The notes: generated by a model not told the origin, from the letters alone. A stretch of DNA of 64,000 bases from Panacibacter ginsenosidivorans (GCF_007971225.1 NZ_CP042435.1:1488001-1552000); one strand, 5' to 3'. Shown: positions 18,601-27,945, counted from the first letter of the stretch. Made by a program: numbers and translations.

Positions 18601-19536
18601 TTATTTAGTTACTACGACTTTTTGCATCAAACGTATATCGTTTCTCTCAATTCTTAAAGTATATATACCTGTTGTTAGTTTGTTTTCCAGATCAATATTC
18701 TTAATTACCGAACCATTTACTGCACCTAAACTTTGTTGCCAAACTTTTTCGCCAAGACTGTTATATACTATTAATGTTGTTAAAGCTTCCTTGGAAGGTA
18801 ATTGGATATGAATATTGAAATTGCCTTTGCTAGGGTTTGGTGAAACAAGCATTTGTACTGTGTTTGTTTTTGCCTGTAATGCATCAGTTAAACTTACTAC
18901 TGCGATGTTACTTGCTGTAGTAAAGTTTGGCCCACATACCCATGCTGAAGTATCTTCTGTGCAATTACTTCTTATCTGCCATTCATATGTTGTGTTGGGT
19001 AATAAGCCGCATAATACAACATAATTGCTACCGCCTTTTACATTTCGTTTTGTGAGTTCTGTGGAACCAACTGCGCGATAACGAATCTTAAAACTGGAAA
19101 CAGTTTCGGTTGGCAATGCCCATCTTAATACGGCAGATGTATCTGTTATTTTAGCCACCCTTAAATCCGAAGTTACAGCACAACCGCCGCCAGGTGTATA
19201 TTCCCAAAAGTCTTTTGACATATTGCCAGTGCCAATATATCCTTTGTTATTTATGGAAAACCCTACCGCCTGGGATCTTCCGGTGCCGCCAAAATCAGCC
19301 TGGCGTGTCCATTTATTTGTTGCGGGGTCGTATTATCATATTCCAAAAAATCTTTTAACCCATAGGTAATACCGTCATAACCAAGACCAATATATCCTTT
19401 GCCTCCAACAGAAAAGCAGTGCCATCCTGTCTTGCATGCCAGCAAAATCTGCTTCTCTTGTCCATGTGCCCTGTGCATTACCATATATGGTAATGAATGA
19501 CATCAGTGTACCCAAAAGAAATGTTGTCTTTTTCAT
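18601..19536 (-). pseudogene. Frameshifted short kelch/FnIII/T9SS gene
   Basis: A start at 19536 gives a signal peptide (MKKTTFLLGTLMSF...GNAQ) and the first half of a kelch blade, but the frame breaks after ADFAGMQD near 19425-19435. A second frame continues the blade (FSVGGKGYIGLGYDG) to EYD, where 8 extra bases near 19330-19340 shift the frame again. The third frame runs from about 19320 through the end of blade 2, the fibronectin type III domain and an intact T9SS domain; its first ATG is at 19221. Only two blades are present where the paralogues have six. The 3' 530 bp match the 10360 gene almost perfectly. Probably inactive. Confidence 0.8.
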
Positions 19537-19563
19537 AAGTTTAATTTTGAGTTAGGTAATATA

Positions 19564-19926
19564 CTATCGAATTACTTTTAGCATTTGTAATTCTTCTTTG
19601 GATACTGTTGGTGGCATAATACCTTTTCGTAATTTTTCAATAACCAGTTCTGCTATTTTTACTGCATCTTTCTTTGTAGCAAATGCTTTACTGCCGGGCA
19701 TTGCGGGTTTGTTTGTCTGATGTATTAATAACTTATCGTCAGCATATACATCATACCCAAATGTTTTATCGGGTGCATCAATGATCTTGTAATTAAATTT
19801 TGTTGTAGTGTTTATGCCGGATGACTGTTGTAGATTTTGCGCCTGAATATTTTCAACATATAATAACGATATAATAAAAAGTAATACTCCGAAATATTTG
19901 TGTATCGTATAACTTTTCATACTCAT
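19564..19926 (-). CDS. DUF4907 family small secreted protein
   Basis: 120 residues. It has an N-terminal hydrophobic signal (to about residue 29, NIQAQ) and then the DUF4907 pattern: FGYDVYADDKLLIHQ, PGSKAFATKKDAVKIA and a terminal KGIMPPTVSKEEL. Role unknown. It lies 27 bp upstream of the kelch pseudogene on the same strand, so the two were probably one transcript. My recollection is that DUF4907 genes often neighbour kelch genes in Bacteroidota, which fits. A start two codons later (19920) is equally possible. Confidence 0.8.
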   Translation of the reverse strand: MSMKSYTIHKYFGVLLFIISLLYVENIQAQNLQQSSGINTTTKFNYKIIDAPDKTFGYDVYADDKLLIHQTNKPAMPGSKAFATKKDAVKIAELVIEKLRKGIMPPTVSKEELQMLKVIR

Positions 19927-20056
19927 TAATTTTGGAAGTATAAATTTTATTTATTTTATACAATTCTTCAATGATAGCAATTAGCCGGAGAAATGATTAT
20001 TATCATTGACAAGCTTTTTTGCAATTTAGAGTAATTATGATATTTAGGATCGGAGT

Positions 20057-20086
20057 TTTGTAATAGAACAGATTATTTTATCTTTA
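20057..20086 (+). promoter_or_regulatory. Bacteroidota-type promoter before the AraC gene
   Basis: TTTG at 20057-20060, an 18-bp spacer, and TATCTTTA at 20079-20086, close to the TTTG/TAnnTTTG consensus of the Bacteroidota primary sigma factor. The ATG follows 11 bp later, so the leader would be very short. Confidence 0.55.
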
Positions 20087-20097
20087 GCTTTAATATT

Positions 20098-20484
20098 ATG
20101 GACAACACTTTAACACCGGTGCTCTCCTACCGGAAAAAAGAACTAGCCGCACAGTATATAACAGAGCTTGATACACATATACAAGACTTAAAAGAAGGCA
20201 AAGCAGACCGTGCAATGGAGATAAGGGATCTTGCAAAATTGTTACATGTACATCCTGTCCACTTAAGTAATACTATTAAAGAAGTTACAGGAAGATCAAC
20301 CTGCGACTTATACGAAGAGCGTTTACTTAAAATTTCAAAAGATCTTTTATTGAATACCAATATGAGTATCGCCGCTATTGCAAAGCAGCTTACCTATGAT
20401 CCTTCTAACTTTACAAAGTTTTTTAAACATTATACCGGAACTACACCAAAGAAATTCAGGGACCAGTTTATCAATTCATTATAA
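20098..20484 (+). CDS. AraC-family DNA-binding protein (HTH domain only)
   Basis: 128 residues, essentially one AraC-type double helix-turn-helix domain. The first HTH (about 42-65, MEIRDLAKLLHVHPVHLSNTIK) and second HTH (about 92-112, IAAIAKQLTYDPSNFTKFFK) end in the family signature TGTTPKKFRDQ. There is no sensory N-terminal domain, so its activity is probably set by expression level or a partner. It lies 95 bp upstream of, and co-directional with, the SDR gene, which is its most likely target or operon partner. Confidence 0.88.
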   Translation: MDNTLTPVLSYRKKELAAQYITELDTHIQDLKEGKADRAMEIRDLAKLLHVHPVHLSNTIKEVTGRSTCDLYEERLLKISKDLLLNTNMSIAAIAKQLTYDPSNFTKFFKHYTGTTPKKFRDQFINSL

Positions 20485-20579
20485 AATCTTAAGCACTCAC
20501 CATTTTTCCTTAAACAAACACCATGTTTGTGTATTGATATGGCTTCAACTTTGTACAACATTTTTAAAAAAAATAAAAT

Positions 20580-21344
20580 ATGTCAACACAAACAAAGATC
20601 GCATTGGTTACAGGTGGCAGCCGCGGACTTGGAAAAGATATGGCACTTAGCATTGCACGCAAAGGAATTGACGTGATACTTACTTACCGCACAAACGAAG
20701 CAGAAGCCAATAAAGTGGTAAAAGAAATTGAAGCAGCAGGAAAAAAAGCAGCAGCACTGCAGCTTGATATGGCAAAGTTTGATTCGCTGGATAACTTCAT
20801 GCAGCAATTAGTACAAACATTGCAATCAAAATGGAACACAGACAAATTTGATTTCCTGGTCAACAATGCAGGCATGGGTGGCTCAAAATTTTTTCCGGAT
20901 GTTACGGAAACTTTTTTTGATGAGTTTATGAACGTACACTTTAAAAGCATTTATTTTTTAACCCAAAAATGTGTACCGCATATCAATGAAGGCGGACGTA
21001 TCATTAATATTTCAACAGGCACTACACGCTTTGTAAACCCCGGTTATTCTGTGTATGCGTCTATGAAAGGTGCTATGGAAGTGCTTACAAAATATCTGGC
21101 AAAAGAACTGGGTGCAAAAGGCATTGGTGCAAATATTGTGGCGCCCGGCCCGATTGAAACAGATTTCAATAATGCTACCATAAGAAATAATCCTCAATTA
21201 AAAGAAAGACTTGCATCCCTGTCTCCTCTTAACAGGGTTGGCAATGCGGATGATATTGGTGGTGTGGTTGCTTTTCTTTGCACAGATGAAGCAAGATGGA
21301 TCAACGGGCAACGAATAGAAGTAAGTGGTGGTATAAATGTGTAA
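20580..21344 (+). CDS. Short-chain dehydrogenase/reductase (SDR)
   Basis: 254 residues of the classical SDR type. Visible are the NAD(P) motif TGGSRGLG (11-18), NNAG (95-98), catalytic Ser145 and YxxxK (Tyr159, Lys163), and a C-terminal substrate region ending ISGGINV-like (VSGGINV). The length matches 3-oxoacyl-ACP reductase and related cytoplasmic enzymes, but the substrate is not fixed by sequence. It sits 95 bp after the AraC regulator on the same strand. A perfect palindrome with a T run follows the stop. Confidence 0.9.
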   Translation: MSTQTKIALVTGGSRGLGKDMALSIARKGIDVILTYRTNEAEANKVVKEIEAAGKKAAALQLDMAKFDSLDNFMQQLVQTLQSKWNTDKFDFLVNNAGMGGSKFFPDVTETFFDEFMNVHFKSIYFLTQKCVPHINEGGRIINISTGTTRFVNPGYSVYASMKGAMEVLTKYLAKELGAKGIGANIVAPGPIETDFNNATIRNNPQLKERLASLSPLNRVGNADDIGGVVAFLCTDEARWINGQRIEVSGGINV

Positions 21345-21353
21345 CCTGATCTT

Positions 21354-21376
21354 TATATAAGCGCTTATATATTTTT
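21354..21376 (+). terminator. 18-bp perfect palindrome with T run
   Basis: TATATAAGCGCTTATATA (21354-21371) followed by TTTTT, 10 bp past the SDR stop; it resembles an intrinsic terminator. The T run also begins the repeat element's TTTTTGAGCC box. Confidence 0.5.
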
Positions 21377-21590
21377 GAGCCAGGCATCACGAATGCTATT
21401 AAACATCGTTGCGTCGCACACTTATGCGCTTAGTTTATAATGAGCTTTTCATGCAAAGGAACATAAGACAAAGCCGCAAAGATATCTTTGCGTCTTATAA
21501 ACTTTACGTCTTTGCGTTAAATTCCATCAGTACAAGAGTGCGACGCAACGATGTTTAATACTTATCCTAAAGCTTAGTACATAATTCTTC
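21372..21590. repeat. Paired intergenic repeat element (GCG/GCG) with nested hairpin
   Basis: Cores at 21408-21427 and 21530-21549. It separates two convergent genes, each arm's outer box facing a stop codon (SDR and GH30). The interior holds a different repeat: the perfect 18-bp palindrome CGCAAAGATATCTTTGCG (21475-21492) within CGCAAAG/CTTTGCG words. Confidence 0.85.
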
Positions 21591-21595
21591 TTCTC

Positions 21596-23029
21596 TTACT
21601 GCACAACAAATGTTTGCATACTATGCGGCAACGATTTTGTTTCTGCAGCTTTACCATTCAGCCACAAACGGTATGGTATAGTATCGCCGCTTTGATTCAT
21701 AACAACTACCACCAAAGTTCCATCAGTGTTTATAAAAGCTGTTGTAAGCAATTGTCCGCGGCTACTTGAGCTTATAATACGATGTGCACCCGGCCTGATG
21801 AATTTTGAAAAATGACCTATATAATAAAATGAATTGAGGTAATGCAACTCGCCTGTTTTTGTATCTGCATGAACCGGTGCAAAACAAAAATTACCAACAT
21901 GATTGGGGCCGCCTTTTTCATCAAGCAGGATATTCCAGTCAGTCCATGCACATGTGCCACTGTTGAAATCGTTGATCATGTTGCGACCGTAGGCCTCTCC
22001 CCATTGCCAGTCATCAATAGTTGAAGCTTTAAAGCTTTCTGCGCAACCTTCTGTAAAAATGAGTTGCTTATCGGGAAATGATTCTGAAACACGTTTTACA
22101 TTATCGAAAATTTTTCCGCCACCTGTCCAGCTTTCATACCAGTGAAAACCGATACCCCACACATACCTGGCCGCACCGGGATCGCTAAGGATTACGCTTG
22201 CACGCTGGTACATAAGATCGCGGTTATGATCCCAGGCAATTAATTTCATTTCACCCATACCTGCATTCTGTAGTGTTGGGCCTAGATAATTTTTTATAAA
22301 ATCTCTTTCCTCTTCTGCACTGTAATTACAGGATTCCCACTTCTGCACAGCCATAGGCTCATTCTGCACTGTAAGACCCCAGAAAGGAATATTGTCTTTT
22401 GCATAAGCCTGGAAAAATTTTATATAATAGTCGGCCCAGCTTTGATAAAATTCTGGTTTCAGTTTACCACCATGCAAAATATCATTATTGGTTTTCATGA
22501 ATGCCGGCGGGCTCCAGGGGCTTGCAAACATGATAAGCCTGCCACCTGCTGCAGCAATGGCCTGCTTAATAAATGGTATCTTATATTTTTCATCATGCGT
22601 TATAGAAAAAGTTTTTAAGTCTTTATCATCCTCCTGCACATACATGTATGAGTCGCTGCTGAAATCACAACTATTGATATTTGTTCTGCCAAGTGTATAG
22701 CCAATACCCTTTACAGGATCAAAATAGTTCTGTAGTAACTCTTTTTGTTTATCAGCAGGCAGTTTATAAAATGTTTCTGCCGATGCATCGGTTAATGCAC
22801 CGCCAATACCAATAAAAGTTTGAAACATTTTTGCCGGATCAACAAAAATGCAGGGTTGTGTTTCCAGCGGCTGGCCAAAATCGCTAAACGACAAAGTATC
22901 GGTTGGCGTAATCCGCAGGTTAGTGTTTTCTGCAGTGGTATAAACAATGATCTTTTGTTGTTGCGCTTTAGTGTTTGAAGCATTAATCAAAGATGCAGCA
23001 AGGCCGGCAAGCAAACATATTTTTTTCAT
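21596..23029 (-). CDS. Secreted glycoside hydrolase family 30 enzyme
   Basis: 477 residues. A signal peptide (about 1-22) leads into a GH30 (beta/alpha)8 domain plus beta-sandwich. The acid/base Glu224 is in LTVQNEP and the nucleophile Glu327 in IFTEGC. GIGGALTDASAE (74-85) and SPWSPPAFMK (170-179) are further GH30 landmarks. The family includes glucosylceramidases and endo-beta-1,6-glucanases; subfamily 1 or 3 is likely but not proved. It may share a transcript with the phosphodiesterase-like gene 84 bp upstream. No T9SS tail, so probably periplasmic. Confidence 0.92.
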   Translation of the reverse strand: MKKICLLAGLAASLINASNTKAQQQKIIVYTTAENTNLRITPTDTLSFSDFGQPLETQPCIFVDPAKMFQTFIGIGGALTDASAETFYKLPADKQKELLQNYFDPVKGIGYTLGRTNINSCDFSSDSYMYVQEDDKDLKTFSITHDEKYKIPFIKQAIAAAGGRLIMFASPWSPPAFMKTNNDILHGGKLKPEFYQSWADYYIKFFQAYAKDNIPFWGLTVQNEPMAVQKWESCNYSAEEERDFIKNYLGPTLQNAGMGEMKLIAWDHNRDLMYQRASVILSDPGAARYVWGIGFHWYESWTGGGKIFDNVKRVSESFPDKQLIFTEGCAESFKASTIDDWQWGEAYGRNMINDFNSGTCAWTDWNILLDEKGGPNHVGNFCFAPVHADTKTGELHYLNSFYYIGHFSKFIRPGAHRIISSSSRGQLLTTAFINTDGTLVVVVMNQSGDTIPYRLWLNGKAAETKSLPHSMQTFVVQ

Positions 23030-23113
23030 GTGGGGCTTTATTATAATGCTATAAAATTAATTGTGCGTCAGATACAATACATTATTTATTTTTTTGAACA
23101 ACGTAAATGCATT

Positions 23114-24061
23114 TTAAAATAATAATAGTTTAGCCTGTTCTGGATAAACAAGTTTCAGGTGCAGCGTATTTAACTGTTCTAACTGTTGCCGGATAATGAT
23201 TTGATTGCTTCCGGATGGTTTTATATGCGTAATGGCAATTGGCAGAGGCTTCATATTATCTGTACCGGCAAGCGCTGACAATACATTCATTTCATTCATC
23301 AATAAAGAAGGCGTGAGATGACCAAACAGTTTATTTAGAGGTTGAGCATCAGTATAAGAAACTTCAATAAAGACTGCCTTAAGTTTTTTTGCTATTACTA
23401 ATGGCGCAATATGTTGCCATACTGATTTAAGCTTATCGGAGTGTTCTGTGGTGTCAGCACCGGTATCCCCCAGATAAAGGAAATAAGCATCTTCATACCG
23501 CACTAAAAAAGCAGTACTTTGATAAGGTGACGAATGACTCAATGGATAGGCAGTTATATGTAGGTTTGTTTGCGGAATCGGAATTTCTTTTCCTTCTTCG
23601 AGTGGCAGATAATGATATTTATTAAGAGTTGGTTTTTCGCCATCATCTGCAAAATTTGCCCAGCTTCTCCAGGTAAAATAATTATTTCTCAACACATCGA
23701 GGCAGTAAGGCATACCATAAATATTTTTGACTGTATCATCTGGTGAGTTAATGATAAGGCCTGAAAGATGATCGAGATGTGCATGAGAAATACAATACCC
23801 TTTAATATATCTCTTTAGAACATCGTTTGCAGAAACATTCTTAAAGATTCCAGCATCGATTGATTTCTGAATACCAGCATGTAATGTCCCTGCATCAAGA
23901 CAAACATAATCGTCAGTGCCATTAACAGCAAGCATGTAAGCAGAAAGATTACTTTCATCAATGCCACCTTTTACACCTAACGGAACCACTTTAAAAGAAT
24001 GCTGGCAAAAAGAAATATTGCAAAGAGCAAGGGATATTAATAACGTTATGAATGAACGCAT
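23114..24061 (-). CDS. Class II 3',5'-cyclic-nucleotide phosphodiesterase-like metallohydrolase, secreted
   Basis: 315 residues with a signal peptide (about 1-20, NISFCQ). A metallo-beta-lactamase fold carries HAHLDH (93-98) as the two-zinc site, GDTGAD as a later metal segment, and FIEVSY/GHL as in class II cAMP phosphodiesterases. That family hydrolyses cyclic AMP and occurs in yeast and some bacteria, where it can be periplasmic. The upstream lipoprotein gene ends 18 bp away, so the two are probably co-transcribed. Family fairly sure; natural substrate inferred. Confidence 0.8.
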   Translation of the reverse strand: MRSFITLLISLALCNISFCQHSFKVVPLGVKGGIDESNLSAYMLAVNGTDDYVCLDAGTLHAGIQKSIDAGIFKNVSANDVLKRYIKGYCISHAHLDHLSGLIINSPDDTVKNIYGMPYCLDVLRNNYFTWRSWANFADDGEKPTLNKYHYLPLEEGKEIPIPQTNLHITAYPLSHSSPYQSTAFLVRYEDAYFLYLGDTGADTTEHSDKLKSVWQHIAPLVIAKKLKAVFIEVSYTDAQPLNKLFGHLTPSLLMNEMNVLSALAGTDNMKPLPIAITHIKPSGSNQIIIRQQLEQLNTLHLKLVYPEQAKLLLF

Positions 24062-24079
24062 TTGAATATTTTAAGATAA

Positions 24080-24559
24080 TTATTTACAATTAACACGTTT
24101 GAATACCTGTGTATATTGAATCTTGGAAGTGTCTTTAAAAATAGATTTATTATCCTGCATTAACGTCACACCAAAACCTTCTGTCAGCACACTGTCTTTC
24201 AATTGAAACATTACTTCTCTTATTGAAGTTTTGCCTTCAGATGCATACGTGTAATCCGCTTTTATGATCCCGCCATGGATCGATCCGTTAAACGTTCCCT
24301 TATTCCTGTCTTTTTCATAAAAATTATAAATAAGATTACCCGAAACAACACTATCTTTTATAAAAAGCTCAATAGAAATAGTATCTCTTTGCAACACACG
24401 CTGAAAACATAATTTACCCGGAATTGAAATTATATTTCTTGCAGTATCTGTAATTATTGTTGTTGAAACAGAGTCTTTGTTTGCAGCCTCCTTGTCGTTA
24501 TTGTTATTGCAGGCAGACATAGCTGCCACTATCAACAGGAAGTAAATTTTTTTCTTCAC
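24080..24559 (-). CDS. Putative lipoprotein of unknown function
   Basis: 159 residues from a GTG start. The N-terminus MKKKIYFLLIVAAMSAC is a lipoprotein signal with the lipobox cysteine at 17, followed by an Asn-rich linker. The remainder has alternating beta-strand-like segments (e.g. GTFNGSIHGGIIKADYTYASEG), as in small Bacteroidota lipoproteins. I do not recognise a named family. First gene of a probable operon with the phosphodiesterase-like gene. Confidence 0.75.
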   Translation of the reverse strand: MKKKIYFLLIVAAMSACNNNNDKEAANKDSVSTTIITDTARNIISIPGKLCFQRVLQRDTISIELFIKDSVVSGNLIYNFYEKDRNKGTFNGSIHGGIIKADYTYASEGKTSIREVMFQLKDSVLTEGFGVTLMQDNKSIFKDTSKIQYTQVFKRVNCK

Positions 24560-24651
24560 GTTTATTTATTTTAAAGCTAAGTTAATTAAACAAAAAACTT
24601 CTCGTTCAATAACCACACTTATAAAGCAAAGATTTCTGCTATCTTCACTTT

Positions 24652-25341
24652 ATGAAAACAATCGGCCTTATTGGTGGCATTACATGGCTTTCTACAATTG
24701 ATTATTATCGCCTGATCAATCAAATGATCAACGAAAAAATCGGCGGCGTTTCCTCTGCAAAAATTTTAATGAGTTCTGTTGAATTTGGAGAGATCAAAAG
24801 ACTTACAGAGTCAAATGATTGGGATGGTCTTGCAGCAATCATTTCAGATGCTGCGCAAAAATTAGAAACAGCCGGCGCAGATTGCATATTGATCTGCGCA
24901 AACACCATGCATAAAATCGCAGATAAAATACAATCAGTTATAAAAATTCCGCTTATCCATATTGCAGAAGAGACTGCAAAAGCTGTTACACAATTACAAT
25001 TACAAAAAGTTGCGCTGCTTGGCACCAAATACACAATGCAACTTGATTTTTACAAGAACAAGCTTGCGGAAAAAAATATTGAAAGCATAATACCAGACAC
25101 AGAAGATGCCGATTACATCAACGATGCCATTTACAACGAAATGGGTAAAGGCATTTTTCTTCCCGAAAGAAAAAAAGTTTTTCTGCGCATTATAAACGAG
25201 CTTATAACTCAAGGTGCAAAGGGCATTATACTGGGCTGTACAGAAATTCCCATTCTTATAAAACAAAATGATGTTGCCGTTCCGGTTTTTGACACTACAG
25301 CAATACATACAAAAGCTGCTGTTGAATTTGCATTGAAATAA
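24652..25341 (+). CDS. Aspartate/glutamate racemase-family protein
   Basis: 229 residues, the usual length of PLP-independent aspartate racemases. It begins KTIGLIGGITWLSTIDYY. The two catalytic cysteines are in ICANTMH (Cys82) and LGCTEIP (Cys196). It interconverts L- and D-aspartate or a related amino acid (family knowledge) and is cytoplasmic. TATCTTCA at 24640-24647 may be its -7 box. It is divergent from the lipoprotein operon, with a 92-bp shared intergenic region. Confidence 0.9.
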   Translation: MKTIGLIGGITWLSTIDYYRLINQMINEKIGGVSSAKILMSSVEFGEIKRLTESNDWDGLAAIISDAAQKLETAGADCILICANTMHKIADKIQSVIKIPLIHIAEETAKAVTQLQLQKVALLGTKYTMQLDFYKNKLAEKNIESIIPDTEDADYINDAIYNEMGKGIFLPERKKVFLRIINELITQGAKGIILGCTEIPILIKQNDVAVPVFDTTAIHTKAAVEFALK

Positions 25342-25655
25342 ATGTTGGTTGCAAGCTGCAGTATCGCATAGCATCGCCTGTTGTGTCACTCACTTGTGCG
25401 CTCGGAAAAGGTATGAGCTATCAGGTAGCAGTATTTAGTAAACAAAGTGAATTTATCTAAAACCTGATTGCTGATTGCCGAAACCTGTTCTTCAGTACAA
25501 GAGTGCGACGCAACGAAAGCCCTATGTTTATTCAATTGCCGGGCACATGCTCAAAATCATACAATCACTTCAGGAGTTTTTAATGTATTTAATAGAAAAG
25601 ACAATATCTATAAACATAACTTTGAGCAACATTTTATCTGAAACCCTATATCATC
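25342..25655. repeat. Paired intergenic repeat element (GTG/GCG mixed) and promoter of the next gene
   Basis: Cores at 25380-25399 (GTGTCAC type) and 25495-25514 (GCG type), with the outer box GCCGGGCACATGCTCAAAA at 25538-25556. The rest of this 314-bp gap is AT-rich. TAACTTTG at 25617-25624 is a perfect TAnnTTTG -7 box for the oxidase at 25656. Confidence 0.75.
25617..25624 (+). promoter_or_regulatory. -7 box TAACTTTG
   Basis: Exact match to TAnnTTTG, 31 bp before the ATG of the multicopper oxidase. No clear -33 TTG was seen at the right distance. Confidence 0.4.
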
Positions 25656-27905
25656 ATGAAAACACTTTCTGTTTCCTGGTTTGCTTACGTTTTCGCTTTT
25701 GCATTTCTTCAATTTTCCAATACGAATAATAATGAAGCGGCCGTTAAAAAGGTATTGGCTTATAAACAGCAGAATACTATTTCATGCGGTGCAAACAAAA
25801 CATCGTTAACCAGCAATGGTTATACTTTTACTTATCTCCCGTTTACAGGATGGAATTATAATGTAACTGCGCCGGAAAGCGGGTTCAATACCTTATTTAT
25901 TCCTGATACCTTGAGTGGTACAAATTTTACATTACGTATACACGATTCAACAAAGCAATATCTCAGCGGGCTTGCAACTGCAACATCGGCATACAACAAT
26001 AATGATATTTTAGGGCCCACACTTATTTTCAATAAAGGCACTACGGTGCAAATGCATGTAAGGAATGAGCTGCAGGACAGCACTACGGTACATTGGCATG
26101 GTATTCATTTGCCTGCTATAATGGATGGTGGTCCGCACCAGGTTATTGCACCGGGTGCATTGTGGGAACCAAAATGGGTTGTAAAAAATAATGCAGCAAC
26201 TTACTGGTATCATCCGCACCTGCACCAAAAAACATCACAGCAGCTAATACAAGGGCTTGGAGGAATGATCATCGTAAGAGATGATAAAGAAAGCACATTA
26301 AATCTTCCCCGCACTTATGGAGTGGATGATATACCGCTTATTTTAAATGACAAAAGGTTTGAGGCAGTAAGCAATCAATTTGTAATGTCCCGCTACGGCG
26401 ATACGATGATGTGCAACGGCACATTGAATGCTCAATTTAATATTCCTGCACAGGTGGTGCGTTTCAGGTTACTGAATGCAGCGCCAGACAGGGCTTATAA
26501 TATAGGTTTTAGCGACAATCGAAGTTTTTCTGTAATAGGAGGTGATGCAGGCTTACTGAATAGCCCGGTTGCATTAACACGGTATATCATGTCTCCCGGC
26601 GAGCGCATAGAAATATTATTAGATTTTTCGGGGCAAATAAATCAGGCGGTAACACTGCGGGCTTTTAATTCCGAACTGCCATCGGACATTTCGGGTTCTG
26701 ATCCTGATAATGCTAAAACTGCTGACTTTGTGCGCAACGCACTTGGTGCAAGAGATTTTGATATACTTAAACTGAATATTGCCGGTGCTACAGCTAATGC
26801 GGTTACAGCTATGCCTGCTACACTTATTACTAATGAAACCATAGATTCAACCCAGGCAACTGTTACAAGAACAATTAAAATAACACAGGCTGGCTTGGCA
26901 TGTCCTGATCCTACAACAAAATGTGCGTGGTTCAACAAACAGTTCTTTGATATGAACCGCATTGACTACAAAGTAAAACAGGATGCTACAGAGATATGGG
27001 AGATCACAAACAATGCACTTACTTCTCATCCTTTTCATATACATGATGTATCTTTTAAAATACTCAGCAAATCAAATGGCCCTGTTGAGGCTTATGAAAA
27101 AGGCTGGAAAGATGTAATACTTATCAGAAAAGGAACCACTGTAAGATTTATTGCAAAATTCTCCGACTATGCAGATTCATCACATCCATACATGTACCAC
27201 TGCCATGTAAGCTTTCATGAAGATGAAGGAATGATGGGACAGTTTGTGGTAATGCCACCAGCTCCTGCGCTTCCAACGATAACCGTCATTAATAAAAGTA
27301 CAACAGAAGGTAATACAGGCGTTGCACCAATGAATTTTACAGTAACATTAAGTGCACCATCAACACAAACCATTACGGTAAATTATCTTACGAAAGATGT
27401 TACTGCACTTGCCCCCGGCGATTATGTAGCCGCAAGTGGTGTTCTTACATTTGCACCCGGAGAAACAATAAAAGCAATTCCTGTTACAATTAACGGAGAT
27501 ACTTCTCCTGAAAGCAATGAAACTTTTAAACTCTTACTTAAAAAACCAGCTAATGCAACACTTGCTGTTACTGCTGCAAAAGGAACTATCATAAACGATG
27601 ATGCTGCGTTTGCATCTGCTATCAGCAACAGTTTACTGATTGATAAAACAGGAATACAAACCTATCCTAATCCTGTAGTGAATGGCATACTTAGTATAAA
27701 AATTCCATTGATATTTAAAGATCAGTTACAGCTTATTATTGCGGATGTAACCGGCACTGTTGTAAAAACGCAAAAGATCAATTCGGGCACAGCGAATATT
27801 CAGGTGGAAGTAAATAATTTAATAAGCGGTATGTATTTTTTTACACTGCAAAGCAATAAAAATGTTGTGTACAAACAACAGGTAGAAATATTACAAAGTA
27901 ATTAA
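25656..27905 (+). CDS. T9SS-secreted multicopper oxidase with a Calx-beta domain
   Basis: 749 residues. The signal peptide (about 1-22) is followed by a three-cupredoxin oxidase (about 50-535). All copper ligands are visible: HWHG (146-149), HPH (186-188), HPFHIH (458-463) and HCHVSFHEDEGMM (515-527), including the type-1 cysteine Cys516 and a likely axial methionine. Residues about 540-648 form a Calx-beta calcium-binding domain (DYVAASGVLTFAPGE...NDD). A T9SS sorting domain ends the protein (about 660-749; YPNPVVNG, SGMYFFTLQ). Ligand order is normal, unlike the oxidase at the left edge. CotA-like laccase, bilirubin oxidase or metallo-oxidase roles are all possible. Confidence 0.92.
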   Translation: MKTLSVSWFAYVFAFAFLQFSNTNNNEAAVKKVLAYKQQNTISCGANKTSLTSNGYTFTYLPFTGWNYNVTAPESGFNTLFIPDTLSGTNFTLRIHDSTKQYLSGLATATSAYNNNDILGPTLIFNKGTTVQMHVRNELQDSTTVHWHGIHLPAIMDGGPHQVIAPGALWEPKWVVKNNAATYWYHPHLHQKTSQQLIQGLGGMIIVRDDKESTLNLPRTYGVDDIPLILNDKRFEAVSNQFVMSRYGDTMMCNGTLNAQFNIPAQVVRFRLLNAAPDRAYNIGFSDNRSFSVIGGDAGLLNSPVALTRYIMSPGERIEILLDFSGQINQAVTLRAFNSELPSDISGSDPDNAKTADFVRNALGARDFDILKLNIAGATANAVTAMPATLITNETIDSTQATVTRTIKITQAGLACPDPTTKCAWFNKQFFDMNRIDYKVKQDATEIWEITNNALTSHPFHIHDVSFKILSKSNGPVEAYEKGWKDVILIRKGTTVRFIAKFSDYADSSHPYMYHCHVSFHEDEGMMGQFVVMPPAPALPTITVINKSTTEGNTGVAPMNFTVTLSAPSTQTITVNYLTKDVTALAPGDYVAASGVLTFAPGETIKAIPVTINGDTSPESNETFKLLLKKPANATLAVTAAKGTIINDDAAFASAISNSLLIDKTGIQTYPNPVVNGILSIKIPLIFKDQLQLIIADVTGTVVKTQKINSGTANIQVEVNNLISGMYFFTLQSNKNVVYKQQVEILQSN

Positions 27906-27945
27906 TTTGGTTATAGGTTTTTGGTTACAAGCTCTTGTACAATTG

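Larger units (their letters stand above)
18321..19130. repeat. 810-bp segmental duplication of 10080-10889
   Basis: Offset exactly 8241 bp, with one mismatch seen by eye (10590 region versus 18831 region, a synonymous A/G difference). It covers the start codon and promoter block of one gene, the half-site, the terminator and about 530 bp of 3' coding sequence of the next gene. Confidence 0.9.
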
